Source: Mercurialis annua | Lineage: Eukaryota; Streptophyta; Magnoliopsida; Malpighiales; Euphorbiaceae | Reading direction: 5' to 3' | Length of the DNA: 64,000 nt | Assembly (NCBI RefSeq): GCF_937616625.2 | Contig: NC_065570.1 | Coordinates: forward strand, 23,088,046 to 23,152,045 | Shown here: in pieces, positions 49,601 to 61,850 of the stretch | How positions within the stretch are numbered: the first letter of the stretch is position 1 | Layout of the letters: the number at the start of each line of letters is the position of its first letter | Notes under the pieces: model-generated | What the model saw: the letters and a program-made list of their open reading frames with translations, nothing else | What the model was told of the DNA's origin: nothing | Database searches by the model: none | Program-made: the position numbers and the translations under genes

Positions 49601-50290
49601 ACCTATGTATGGTTAGGTTATATTACGCAAAGAGTGCGTGAAAAGTGACGCAGGATTAGTATGTCGCATCTAAAGTCTCTTTAATGCGTCGTTCTGATTA
49701 CCCAAGAATGGTTTGGCTATATTACGCAAAGTGTGCGAGGAAAGTAACGCTAGATTAGTATGTCGCCTCTCAAGTCTCTTTAACCCGTCGTTCCAATTAC
49801 CTAAGCATGGTTAGGTTATATTACGTAAGGTGTGCGTTAAAAGTGACGCTAGATTAGTATGTCGCCTCTCAAGTCTATTTAGCCCGTTGTTCCAGTTACC
49901 TAAGCATGGTTAGGTTATACTACGCAAGGTGTGCGTCTCAAGGCTCTTTAATGCGTCGTTACGATTACCTAAGCATGATTAGGTTATATTATGCAAAGTT
50001 TAGGTCAAAAGTGACGTTAGATAAGTATGTCGTGTCTCAAGTCTGTTTAACGCGTTATTCCGATTACCCAAGTGGCTAGGTTATATTATGCAAAGTATGC
50101 GAGAAAAATAACGCTAGATTAGTATGTCCTGTCTCAAGTGTCTTTAACGTGTTGTTTTGATTACCTAAGCATGGTTAGGTTATATTACACAAGGTGTGCG
50201 ATAAAAGTGACTCTAAATTAGTATGTTGCGTCTCCACGCTCTTTAATGCGTCGTTCCGATTACCTAAGCATGGTTAGGTTATACTACGCT

Positions 50291-53200
50291 AGATTTGTTT
50301 CGTAACGTTTGTAAACGTTTGGCTTAAATTGATAAAAAGGTGAAACGCTTTGATTTGTTTCGCAACGTTTGTAAACGTTTGGCTTAAATTGCTAAAAACG
50401 TGAAACATTTTGATTTTTTTCATAACCTTTGTAAACGTATGGATTAAATCGCTAAAAAGGTGAAACGTTTAAATTTTTTTCATAGAGTTTGTAAACGTTT
50501 GGCTTAAATTGCTAATAAGGGGAAACGTTTGGATTTGTTTCGTAACATTTGTAAACATTTGGCTTAAATTGCGAAAAAGGTGAAACACTTGGATTTTTTT
50601 CCCAATGTTTGTAAACGTTTGGCTTAAATGGCTAAAAAGGTGAAACGCTTGGATTTGTTTTGCAACGTTTGTAAACGTTTGGCTTAAAACGCTAAAAAGG
50701 TAAAACGCTTGGTTTTGTTTCTAACGTTTATAAACGTTTGGCTTAAATCGCTAAAAATGTGAAACGTTTGGATTTGTTTCGTAACATTTTAAACGTTTGG
50801 TTTTGTTTTTTAACGTTTGTAAGCGTTTGGCTTAAATTGCTAAAAAGGTGAAACGTTTGGATTTGTTTCGTAATGTTTGTAAACGTTTGGCTTAAATCGC
50901 TAAAAAAGTGAAACCTTTGGATTTGTTTCGTAACATTTGTAAACGTTTGGCTAATATCGCTAAAAAGGTATAACGTTTGGATTTATTTCGTAGCGTTTGT
51001 AAACGTTTGGCTTATATCGCTAAAAATGTGAAACATTTGGATTTGTTTGATAACCTTTATAAACGTCCGAATTAAATCGCTAAAAAGGTGAAATAGTTGG
51101 ATTTGTTTCGTAATGTTTTAAACGTGTGGATTTGTTTCGAAACGTTTGGATTTGTTTTGCAACGTTTGTAAACGTTTGGCTTCAGTCACTAATAAGGTGA
51201 AATGTTTGTATTTGTTTTGTAACTTTATAAACGTTTGGCCTAAATTACTAAAAATGTGAAACATTTGGATTTGTTTCGTAATGTTTACAAATGTTTGGTT
51301 TTGTTTCGTAACGTTTATAAACGTTTGGCTTAAATCGCTAAAATGGGGAAACGTTTGGTGTTGTTTTGTAATGTTTCTAAACGTTTGGATTTGTTTCGTA
51401 ATGTTTTAAAGGTTTGGTTTTTATAGTTACGTTTGTAAACGTTTGGCTTAAATCGCTAAAACGGTGAAATGTTTGGTTTTATTTCGTAACGTTTGTAAAC
51501 GTTTGGCTTAAATAGCTAAAAAGGTGAAACGTTTGGATTTGTTTCGTAACGTTTGTAAACGTTTGGCTTAAATAGCTAAAAAGGTGAAACATTTGGATTT
51601 GTTTCGCAACGTGTGTAAACATTTGGCTTAAATCGCTAAAAAGGGGAAATGTTTGGTTTTGTTTCGTAAAGTATGTAAACGTTTGGCTTAAATCGCTAAA
51701 AAGGTGAAACGTTTGGTTTTGTTTCGTAACGTTTGTAAACATTTGGATTTTTTTGGTAACGTTTGTTTCGTAACGTTTTAAACGTTTGGTTTTGTTGCGT
51801 AACGTTTGTAAGCGTTTGACTTAAATCGCTAATAAGGTGAAACGTTTGGTTTTATTTCGTAACGTTCGTAAACGTTTGGCTTAAATCGCTAAAAAGGTGA
51901 AACGTTTGTTTTGTGTCGTAACTTTTGTAAACGTTTGGATTTGTTTCGTAACATTTGTTTGGTAACGTTTTAAACATTTGGTTTTGTTGCGTAACGTTTG
52001 TAAACGTTTGACTTAAATCGCTAAAAAGGTGAAACGTTTGGTTTTGTTTCGTAACGTTTGTAAACGTTTGGCTTAAATCGCTAAAAAGGCGAAACGTTTG
52101 TTTTGTTTCGTAACTTTTTTAAACGTTTGGATTTGTTTCGTAACGTTTGTTTGTTAACTTTTTAAATGTTTGGTTTTGTTTTGTAACGTTTGTATACGTT
52201 TGGCTTAAATTGCTATATGTGAAACGTTTTGTTTTGTTTCGTAACGTTTGTAAAAGTTTGGCTTAAATCGCTAAAAGGTGAAACGTTTGGATTTGTTTCG
52301 TAACGTTTGTAAACATTTGGGTTCAATCGCTAAAAAGGGGAAAAGTTTGGATTTGTTTCTTAACGTTTGTAAACGTTTGGGTTCAATCGCTAAAAAGGTG
52401 AAACTTTTGGATTTGTTTCGTAGCGTTTGTAAACGTTTGGCTTAAATCGCTAAAAATGTGAAACGTTTGGTTTTGTTCGTAACGCTTATAAACGATTGCT
52501 TTAAATTGCTTAAAAGGTGAAACGCTCGGATTTTTTTCGTAACGTTTGTAAATGTTTAGCTTAAATCCCTATAAAGGTGAAACGTTTGGTTTTGTTTCGT
52601 AATGTTTGTAAATGTTTAGCTTAAATTGCTATAAAGGTGAAAAACTTGTATTTGTTTCGTAACGTTTGTAAATGTTTGGCTTTGTTTCGTAACCTTTGTA
52701 AACGTTTGGCTTAAATCCTTAAAAAGGTGAAACGTTTGGATTTGCTTCGTAACGTTTTAAACGTTTGGATTTGTTTTGAAACGTTTGGATTAGTTTCGTA
52801 ACATTTGTAAACGTTTGGCTTCAATCACTAAAAATGGGAAACGTTTGGATTTGTTTCGTAACGTTTGTAAACTTTTGGCTTAAATCGCTAAAAAGGTGTA
52901 ACGTTTGGATTTTTTTCGTAACGTTTGTAAATGTTTGGCTTAAATAGCAAAAAAAGTTACACGTTTGGATTTGTTTCATAACGTTTGTAAACGTTTGGCT
53001 TAAATTGCTAAAAAGGTGAAACACTTGGATTTGTTTCGTAACGTTTGTAAATGTTTGCTTTAAATTGCTAAAAAGGTGAAACTCTTGGATTTGTTTCGTA
53101 ATACTTGTAAAAGTTTCGCTTAAATTTCAAAAATGGTGAAACGCTTTGTTTTGTTTCGTAAAGTTTGTAAACGTTTGGCTTAAATCGCTAAAAATGTTAA

Positions 53201-54423
53201 ACGTTTGGATTTGTTTCTTAACGTTTTAAACGTTTGGTTTTGTTTCGTAACGTTTGTAAGCGTTTGGCTTAAATCGCTAAAAAGGTGAAACGTTTGGATT
53301 TGTTTCGTAATGTTTGTAAATGTTTGGCTTAAATCGCTAAAAAAGTGAAACGTTTGAATTTGTTTCTTAACGTTTGTAAATGTTTGGCTAAAATCGCTAA
53401 AAAGGTTGAATGTTTGGATCTGTTTCGTAGCGTTTGTAAACGTTTGGCTTAAATCGCTAAAAACGCGAAACGTTTGGATTTGTTTTATAGCGTTTGTAAA
53501 CGTTTGGCTTAAATCGTTAAAAAGGTGAAACGATTGGATTTGTTTAGTAACGTTTGTAAACGGTTGGCTTCAATTCCTAAGAAGGGGAAACGTTTGGATT
53601 TATTTCGTAATGTTTTTAAACGTTTGGCTTAAATCGCTAATAAGGTAAAAAGGTTGGATTTGTTTCGTAACGTTTTAAACGTTTGGATTTGTTTCGTAAC
53701 GTTTGGCTAAAATCGCTAAAAAGGTGAAACATTTGGTTTTGTTTCATAAAGTTTGTAAATATTCGGCTTAAATCGCTAAAACGGTGAAACGATTGGATTG
53801 GTTTCGTAACGTTTGTAAACGTTTGGCTTAAATTGCTAAAAAGGTAAAACGCTTGGATTTGTTTCGTAACGTTTGTAAACGTTTCGCTTAAATTGCTAAA
53901 AAGGTGAAACGCTTGGATTTGTTTCGTAACATTGGTAAACGGTTGGCTTAAACTGGTAAAAAGGTGAAACGCTTGGATTTGTTTCGTAACGTTTGTAAAC
54001 GCTTGGCTTAAATTGCTAAAAAGGTGAAACGTTTGGATTTGTTTCGCATTGTTTGTAAACATTTTGCTTAAATTGCTAAAAAGGTGAAATGTTTTATTTT
54101 GTTTCGTAACGTTTGGAAACGTCCGGCTTAAATCGCTAAAAAGGTGAAACGTTTGGATTTGTTTCGTAAATTTTGTAAAAGTTTGGCTTAAATTGCGAAA
54201 AAGGTGACACACTTTGATTTCTTTCGTTACGTTTGTAAATGTTTGGCTTTAATTGCTAAAAAGGTGAAACGCTTGGATTTGTTTCGTAACGTTTGTAAAC
54301 GTTTGGCTTAAATTGCTAAAAAGGTGAAACGCATTGTTTTGTTTCGTAACGTTTGTAAACGTTTGGCTTAAATCGCTAAAAATGTGAAACGATTGGATTT
54401 GTTTCGTAACATTTTAAACATTT
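50291..54423 (-). repeat. Satellite A block 1 of the composite unit (4133 bp)
   Basis: Its start matches the main A array near 23650, sharing TTTGATTTGTTTCGCAACG and a GTATGGATTAAATCGC monomer. Its end, GTAACATTTTAAACATTT, matches the main array at about 29700-29716. It therefore looks like a shortened copy of the 23.6-29.7 kb stretch. Confidence 0.9.
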
Positions 54424-55698
54424 TAAGCATGGTTAGGTTATATTACGCAAAGTGTGCGTGAAAAGTGACGCTAGATAAGTATGTCGCATCACAAGTCTCA
54501 TTAACGTGTCATTCCGATTACCTAAGCATGGTTAGGTTATATCACGCAAAGAGTGCGTGAAAAGTGATGCAAGATTAGTATGTCGCGTCTCCATTCTCTT
54601 TAACGCGTTGTTCCGATTACCTAAGCATGGTTATGTTATATTACGCAAAGCGTGCGTGAAAAGTGACGCAAAATTAGTAAGTCGCGTCTCAAGTCTGTTA
54701 AACGCGTTGTTCCGATTACCTAAGCATGGTTAGGTTATATTACGCAAAGTGTGCGTAAGAAGTGACGCTAGATAAGTATGTCACGTTCTCTTTAACGCGT
54801 CGTTCCGATGACCTAAGCATGGTTAGGTTATAATACCCAAAGAGGGCGTGAAAAGTGACGCTAGATTAGTATGTTGCGTCTCAAGTCTCTTTAACGCGTC
54901 ATTCCAATTAGGTAAGCATGGTTAGGTTATATTACGCAAGGTGTGTGTGAAAAGTGATGTTAGATTAGTATGTCGCGCCTCAAGGCTCTTTAATGGGTTG
55001 TTCCTATTACCTATGTATGGATAGGTTATATTACGCAAAGAGTGCGTGAAAAGTGACGCAGGATTAGTATGTCGCGTCTAAAGTCTCTTTAACGCGTCGT
55101 TCTGATTACCCAAGAATGGTTTGGCTATATTACGCAAAGTGTGCGAGGAAAGTAACGCTAGATTAGTATGTCGCCTCTCAAGTCTCTTTAACCCGTCGTT
55201 CCAATTACCTAAGCATGGTTAGGTTATATTACGCAAGGTGTGCGTTAATAGTGACGCTAGATTAGTATGTCGCCTCTCAAGTCTATTTAGCCCGTTGTTC
55301 CAGTTACCTAAGCATGGTTAGGTTATACTACGCAAGGTGTGCGTCTCAAGGCTCTTTAATGCGTCGTTGCGATTACCTAAGCATGATTAGGTTATATTAT
55401 GCAAAGTTTAGGTCAAAAGTGACGTTAGATAAGTATGTCGTGTCTCAAGTCTGTTTAACGCGTTATTCCGATTACCCAAGTGGCTAGGTTATATTACGCA
55501 AAGTGTACGAGAAAAATAACGCTAGATTAGTATATCTCGTCGCAAGTGTCTTTAACGTGTTGTTTCGATTACCTAAGCATGGTTAGGTTATATTACGCAA
55601 GGTGTGCGATAAAAGTTACTCTAAATTAGTATGTCGCGTCGCCACGCTCTTTAATGCGTCGTTCCGATTACCTAAGCATGGTTAGGTTATACTACGCT
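54424..55698 (+). repeat. Satellite B block 1 of the composite unit (1275 bp)
   Basis: About 13 B monomers. The first ~155 bp resembles the main B array near 45477-45633 (a CATCACAAGTCTCATTAACG variant). The rest follows 49170-50290 almost base for base. The block ends at the same B-to-A junction as the main array. Confidence 0.9.
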
Positions 55699-58600
55699 AG
55701 ATTTGTTTCGTAACGTTTGTAAACGTTTGGCTTAAATTGCTAAAAAGGTGAAACGCTTTGATTTGTTTCGCAACGTTTGTAAACGTTTGGCTTAAATTAC
55801 TAAAAACGTGAAGCATTTTGATTTTTTTCATAACCTTTGAAAACGTATGGATTAAATCGCTAAAAAGGTGAAACGTTTAAATTTTTTTCATAGCGTTTGT
55901 AAACGTTTGGCTTAAATTGCTAATAAGGGGAAACGTTTGGATTTGTTTCGTAACATTTGTAAACATTTGGCTTAAATTGCGAAAAAGGTGAAACACTTGG
56001 ACTTTTTTGCCAACGTTTGAAAACGTTTGGCTTAAATGGCTAAAAAGGTGAAACACTTGGATTTGTTTTGTAACGTTTGTAAACGTTTGGCTTAAAATGC
56101 TAAAAAGGTGAAACGCTTGGTTTTGTTTCGTAACGCTTGTAAACGTTTGGCTTAAATCGCTAAAAATGTGAAACGTTTGGATTTGTTTCGTAACATTTTA
56201 AACGTTTGTAAGCGTTTGGCTTAAATTGCTAAAAAGGTGAAACGTTTGGATTTGTTTCGTAATGTTTGTAAACGTTTGGCTTAAATCGCTAAAAAAGTGA
56301 AACGATTGGATTTTTTTTGTAACATTTGTAAACGTTTGGCTAATATCGCTAAAAAGGTATAACGTTTGGATTTGTTTCGTAGCGTTTGTAAACGTTTGGC
56401 TTATATCGCTATAAATGTGAAACATTTGGATTTGTTTGATAACCTTTGTAAACGTCCGACTTAAATCGCTAAAAAGGTGAAATAGTTGGATTTGTTTCGT
56501 AATGTTTTAAACGTGTGGATTTGTTTCAAAACGTTTGGATTTGTTTTGCAACGTTTGTAAACGTTTGGCTTCAGTCACTAATAAGGTGAAATGTTTGTAT
56601 TTGTTTTGTAACTTTATAAACGTTTGGCCTAAATTACTAAAAATGTGAAACATTTGGATTTGTTTCGTAACGTTTACAAACGTTTGGTTTTGTTTCGTAA
56701 CGTTTATAAACGTTTGGCTTAAATCGCTAAAATGGGGAAACGTTTGGTGTTGTTTTGTAACGTTTGTAAACGTTTGGATTTGTTTCGTAACGTTTTTAAG
56801 GTTTGGTTTTTGTAGTTACGTTTGTAAACGTTTGGCTTAAATCGCTAAAACGGTAAAATGTTTCGTTTTGTTTCGTAACGTTTGTAAACGTTTGGCTTAA
56901 ATCGCTAAAAAGGTGTAACGTTTGGATTTGTTTCGTAACGTTTGTAAACGTTTGGCTTAAATCGCTAAAAAGGTGTAACGTTTGGATTTGTTTCGTAACG
57001 TTTGTAAACGTTTGGCTTAAATCGCTAAAAAGGTGAAACGTTTTGATTTGTTTCGCAACGTGTGTAAACATTTGGCTTAAATCGCTAAAAAGGGGAAATG
57101 TTTGGTTTTGTTTCATAAAGTATGTAAACGTTTGGCTTAAATCGCTAAAAAGGTGAAACGTTTGGTTTTGTTTCGTAACGTTTGTAAACATTTGGATTTT
57201 TTTGGTAACGTTTGTTTCGTAACGTTTTAAACGTTTGGTTTTGTTGCATAACGTTTGTAAACGTTTGACTTAAATCGCTAATAAGGTGAAACGTTTGGTT
57301 TTATTTCGTAACGTTTGTAAACATTTGGGTTCAATCGCTAAAAAGGGGAAAAGTTTGGATTTGTTTCATAACGTTTGTAAACGTTTGGGTTCAATCGCTA
57401 AAAAGGTGAAACGTTTGGATTTGTTTCGTAGCGTTTGTAGACGTTTAGCTTAAATCGCTAAAACTGTGAAACCTTTGGTTTTGTTCGTAACGCTTATAAA
57501 CGTTTGCTTTAAATTTCTTAAAAGGTGAAACACTTGGATTTTTTTCGTAACGTTTGTAAATGTTTAGCTTAAATCCCTAAAAAGGTGAAACGTTTGGTTT
57601 TGTTTCGTAATGTTTGTAAATGTTTAGCTTAAATTGCTATAAAGGTGAAACACTTGTATTTGTTTCGTAACGTTTGTAAACGTTTGGCTTTGTTTCGTAA
57701 CGTTTGTAAACGTTTGGCTTAAATCCTTAAAAAGGTGAAACGTTTGGATTTGCTTCGTAACGTTTTAAACGTTTGGATTTGTTTCGAAACGTTTGGATTA
57801 GTTTCGTAACATTTGTAAACGTTTGGCTTCAATCACTAAAAATGGGAAACGTTTGGATTTGTTTCGTAACGTTTGTAAACTTTTGGCTTAAATCGCTAAA
57901 AAGGTGTAACGTTTGGATTTTTTTCGTAACGTTTGTAAACGTTTGGCTTAAATAGCAAAAAAGGTTACACGTTTGGATTTGTTTCATAACGTTTGTAAAC
58001 GTTTGGCTTAAATTGCTAAAAAGGTGAAACACTTGGATTTGTTTCGTAACGTTTGTAAACGTTTGCTTTAAATTGCTAAAAAGGTGAAACTCTTGGATTT
58101 GTTTCGTAATACTTGTAAACGTTTCGCTTAAATTGCAAAAATGGTGAAACGCTTTGTTTTGTTTCGTAAAGTTTGTAAACGTTTGGCTTAAATCGCTAAA
58201 AATGTTAAACGTTTGGATTTGTTTCTTAACGTTTTAAACGTTTGGTTTTGTTTCGTAACGTTTGTAAGCGTTTGGCTTAAATCGCTAAAAAGGTGAAACG
58301 TTTGGATTTGTTTCGTAATGTTTGTAAACGTTTGGCTTAAATCGCTAAAAAAGTGAAACGTTTGAATTTGTTTCTTAACGTTTGTAAATGTTTGGCTAAA
58401 ATCGCTAAAAAGGTTGAATTTTTGGATTTGTTTCGTAGCGTTTGTAAACGTTTGGCTTAAATCGCTAAAAACGCGAAACGTTTGGATTTGTTATATAGCG
58501 TTTTTAAACGTTTGGCTTAAATCGCTAAAAAGGTGAAACGGTTGGATTTGTTTCGTAACGTTTAAAACGTTTGGATTTGTTTAGTAACGTTTGTAAACGG

Positions 58601-59459
58601 TTAGCTTCAATTCCTAAGAAGGGGAAACGTTTGGATTTATTTCGTAACGTTTTTAAACGTTTGGCTTAAATCGCTAATAAGGTGAAAGGTTGGATTTGTT
58701 TCGTAACTTTTTAAACGTTTGGATTTGTTTCGTAACGTTTGGCTAAAATCGCTAAAAAGGTGAAACATTTGGTTTTGTTTCGTAAAGTTTGTAAATATTC
58801 GGCTTAAATCGCTAAAACGGTGAAACGTTTGGATTGGTTTCGTAACGTTTGTAAACGTTTGGCTTAAATTGCTAAAAAGGTAAAACGCTTGGATTTGTTT
58901 CGTAACGTTTGTAAATGTTTCGCTTAAATTGCTAAAAAGGTGAAACGCTTGGATTTGTTTCGTAACGTTGGTAAACGGTTGGCTTAAATTGGTAAAAAGG
59001 TGAAACGCTTGGATTTGTTTCGTAACGTTTGTAAACGCTTGGCTTAAATTGCTAAAAAGGTGAAACGTTTGGATTTGTTTCGTAACGTTTGTAAATGTTT
59101 TGCTTAAATTGCTAAAAAGGTGAAATGTTTTATTTTGTTTCGTAACGTTTGGAAACGTCCGGCTTAAATCGCTAAAAAGGTGAAACGTTTGGATTTGTTT
59201 CGTAAATTTTGTAAAAGTTTGGCTTAAATTGCGAAAAAGGTGAAACACTTTGATTTCTTTCGTTACGTTTGTAAATGTTTGGCTTTAATTGCTAAAAAGG
59301 TGAAACGATTGGATTTGTTTCGTAACGTTTGTAAACGTTTGGCTTAAATTGCTAAAAAGGTGAAACGCATTGTTTTGTTTCGTAACGTTTGTAAACGTTT
59401 GGCTTAAATCGCTAAAAATGTGAAACGATTGGATTTATTTCGTAACATTTTAAACATTT
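55699..59459 (-). repeat. Satellite A block 2 of the composite unit (3761 bp)
   Basis: This is a close copy of A block 1. It lacks about 441 bp present in block 1 between 51866 and 52313, seen here as a direct join near 57315. It has an extra monomer: the 60 bases at 56881-56940 and 56941-57000 are identical. Confidence 0.9.
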
Positions 59460-60734
59460 TAAGCATGGTTAGGTTATATTACGCAAAGTGTTCGTGAAAA
59501 GTGACGCTAGATAAGTATGTCGCATCACAAGTCTCATTAACGTGTCATTCCGATTACCTAAGCATGGTTAGGTTATATCACGCAAAGAATGCGTGAAAAG
59601 TGATGCAAGATTAGTATGTCGCGTCTCCACTCTCTTTAACGCGTTGTTCCGATTACCTATGCATGGTTATGTTATATTACGCAAAGCGTGCGTGAAAAGT
59701 GACGCAAAATTAGTATTTCGCGTCTCAAGTCTGTTAAACGCGTTGTTCCAATTACCTAAGCAGAGTTAGGTTATATTACACAAAGTGTGCATAAGAAGTG
59801 ACGCTAGATAAGTATGTCACGTTCTCTTTAACGCTTCGTTCCGATGACCTAAGCATGGTTAGGTTATATTACCCAAAGAGGGCGTGAAAAGTGACGCTAG
59901 ATTAGTATGTTGCGTCTCAAGTCTCTTTAACGCGTCATTCTGATTAGTTAAGCATGGTTAGGTTATATTACGCAAGGTGTGTGTGAAAAGTGATGTTAGA
60001 TTAGTATGTCGCGCCTCAAGGCTCTTTAATGGGTTGTTCCGATTACCTATGTATGGTTAGGTTATATTACGCAAAGAGTGCGTGAAAAGAGACGCAGGAT
60101 TAGTATGTCGCGTCTAAAGTCTCTTTAACGCGTCGTTCTGATTACCCAAGAATGGTTTGGCTGTATTACGCAAAGTGTGCGAGGAAAGTAACGCTAGATT
60201 AGTATGTCGCCTCTCAAGTCTCTTTAACCCGTCATTCCAATTACCTAAGCATGGTTAGGTTATATTACGCAAGGTGTGCGTTAAAAGTGACGCTAGATTA
60301 GTATGTCGCCTCTCAAGTCTATTTAGACCGTCGTTCCAGTTACCTAAGCATGGTTAGGTTATACTACGCAAGGTGTGCGTCTCAAGGCTCTTTAATGCGT
60401 CGTTAAGATTACCTAAGCATGATTAGGTTATATTATGCAAAGTTTAGGTCAAAAGTGACATTAGATAAGTATGTCGTGTCTCAAGTCTCTTTAACGCGTC
60501 ATTTCGATTACCCAAGTAGTTAGGTTATATTACGCAAAGTGTGCGAGAAAAGTAACGCTAGATTAGTATGCCGCGTCTCAAGTCTCTTTAACGCGCCGTT
60601 CCGACTACCCAAGAATGGTTAATTTATATTACGCAAAGTGTGCAAGAATAGTTTCGCTAGATTAGTATGTCGCGTCTCCACGCTCTTTAATGCGTCTTTC
60701 CGATTACCTAAGCATGGTTAGGTTATACTACGCT
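59460..60734 (+). repeat. Satellite B block 2 of the composite unit (1275 bp)
   Basis: Same length and junctions as B block 1. Positions from about 60480 to 60670, however, match the 2.94-kb HOR of the main array (compare 33236-33430 and 43975-44115) instead of the equivalent part of B block 1 (55440-55640). Confidence 0.9.
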
Positions 60735-61850
60735 AGATTTGTTTCGTAACGTTTGTAAACGTTTGGCATAAATTGCTAAAAAGGTGAAACGCTTTGATTT
60801 GTTTTGCAACGTTTGTAAACCTTTGGCTTAAATTGCTAAAAACGTGAAGCATTTTGATTTTTTTCATAACCTTTGTAAACGTATGGATTAAATCGCTAAA
60901 AAGGTGAAACGTTTAATTTTTTTTTTTCATAGCGTTTGTAAACGTTTGGCTTAAATTGTTAATAAGGGGAAACGTTTGGATTTTTTTCGTAACATTTGTA
61001 AACATTTGGCTTAAATTGCGAAAAAGGTGAAACACTTGGATTTTTTTGCCAACGTTTGTAAACGTTTGGCTTAAATGGCTAAAAAGGTGAAACGCTTGGA
61101 TTTGTTTTGTAACGTTTGTAAACGTTTGGCTTAAAATGCTAAAAAGGTGAAACGCTTGGTTTTGTTTCGTAACTTTTGTAAACGTTTGGCTTAAATCGCT
61201 AAAAATGTGAAATGTTTGGATTTGTTTTGTAACATTTTAAACGTTTGGTTTTGTTTTTTAACGTTTGTAAGCGTTTGGCTTAAATTGCTAAAAAGGTGAA
61301 ACGTTTGGATTTGTTTCGTAATGTTTGTAAACGTTTGGCTTAAATCGCTAAAAAAGTGAAACGATTGGATTTTTTTCGTAACATTTGTAAACGTTTGGCT
61401 AATATCGCTAAAAAGGTATAACGTTTGGATTTGTTTCGTAGCGTTTGTAAACGTTTGGCTTATATCGCTAAAAATGTGAAACATTTGGATTTGTTTGATA
61501 ACCTTTGTAAACGTCCGAATTAAATCGCTAAAAAGGTGAAATAGTTGGATTTGTTTCGTAATGTTTTAAACGTGTGGATTTGTTTCAAAACGTTTGGATT
61601 TGTTTTGCAACGTTTGTAAACGTTTGGCTTCAGTCACTAATAAGGTGAAATGTTTGTATTTGTTTTGTAACTTTATAAACGTTTGGCCTAAATTACTAAA
61701 AATGTGAAACATTTGGATTTGTTTCGTAACGTTTACAAACGTTTGGTTTTGTTTCGTAACGTTTATAAACGTTTGGCTTAAATCGCTAAAATGGGGAAAC
61801 GTTTGGTGTTGTTTTGTAACGTTTGTAAACGTTTGGATTTGTTTCGTAAC
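60735..61850 (-). repeat. Satellite A block 3 of the composite unit, interrupted
   Basis: It follows A blocks 1 and 2 closely until GTTTCGTAAC at 61850, where non-satellite sequence starts with TGTCACGACCC. The remainder of the block, if it exists, lies beyond the window. Confidence 0.92.

Larger units (their letters stand above)
29952..50290 (+). repeat. Satellite B array (99-bp monomer)
   Basis: About 205 copies of a 99-bp monomer unrelated to satellite A. Landmarks are TTACGCAAAGTGTGCGTG, GACGCTAGATTAGTATGTCG, TCTTTAACGCGTCGTTCCG and AAGCATGGTTAGGTTATA. The monomer holds about nine CpG sites, and most differences between copies are TpG or CpA at those sites. Shortened 48-bp monomers running from GATTACC straight to ATGTCGCGTC recur (for example near 30711, 31689, 33648). 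The start joins satellite A after GAAACGTTTGG at 29951. The array orientation is uniform. No gene is present. Confidence 0.97.
50291..61850 (-). repeat. Composite A-B super-repeat (about 5.04 kb unit)
   Basis: Satellite blocks alternate A, B, A, B, A. The B-to-A junction sequence ACTACGCTAGATTTG is the same at 50283, 55691 and 60727. The A-to-B junction TTTTAAGCATGG is the same at 54421 and 59457, 5036 bp apart. Identical fusion points show one composite unit amplified in tandem. The first A block is 372 bp longer than the second, which makes the first B-to-B interval 5408 bp. The last A block is interrupted by a retroelement at 61851. Confidence 0.93.

Noticed and set aside
10880..50290. CENP-B box or known centromeric satellite
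   Set aside because: Neither monomer contains the CENP-B box core spacing, and I do not recognise either monomer as a named centromere repeat. Location cannot be decided from sequence alone.
1..61850. CRISPR array
   Set aside because: The repeats are head-to-tail with no unique spacers, monomers diverge gradually, and the sequence is eukaryotic satellite with plant retroelements.
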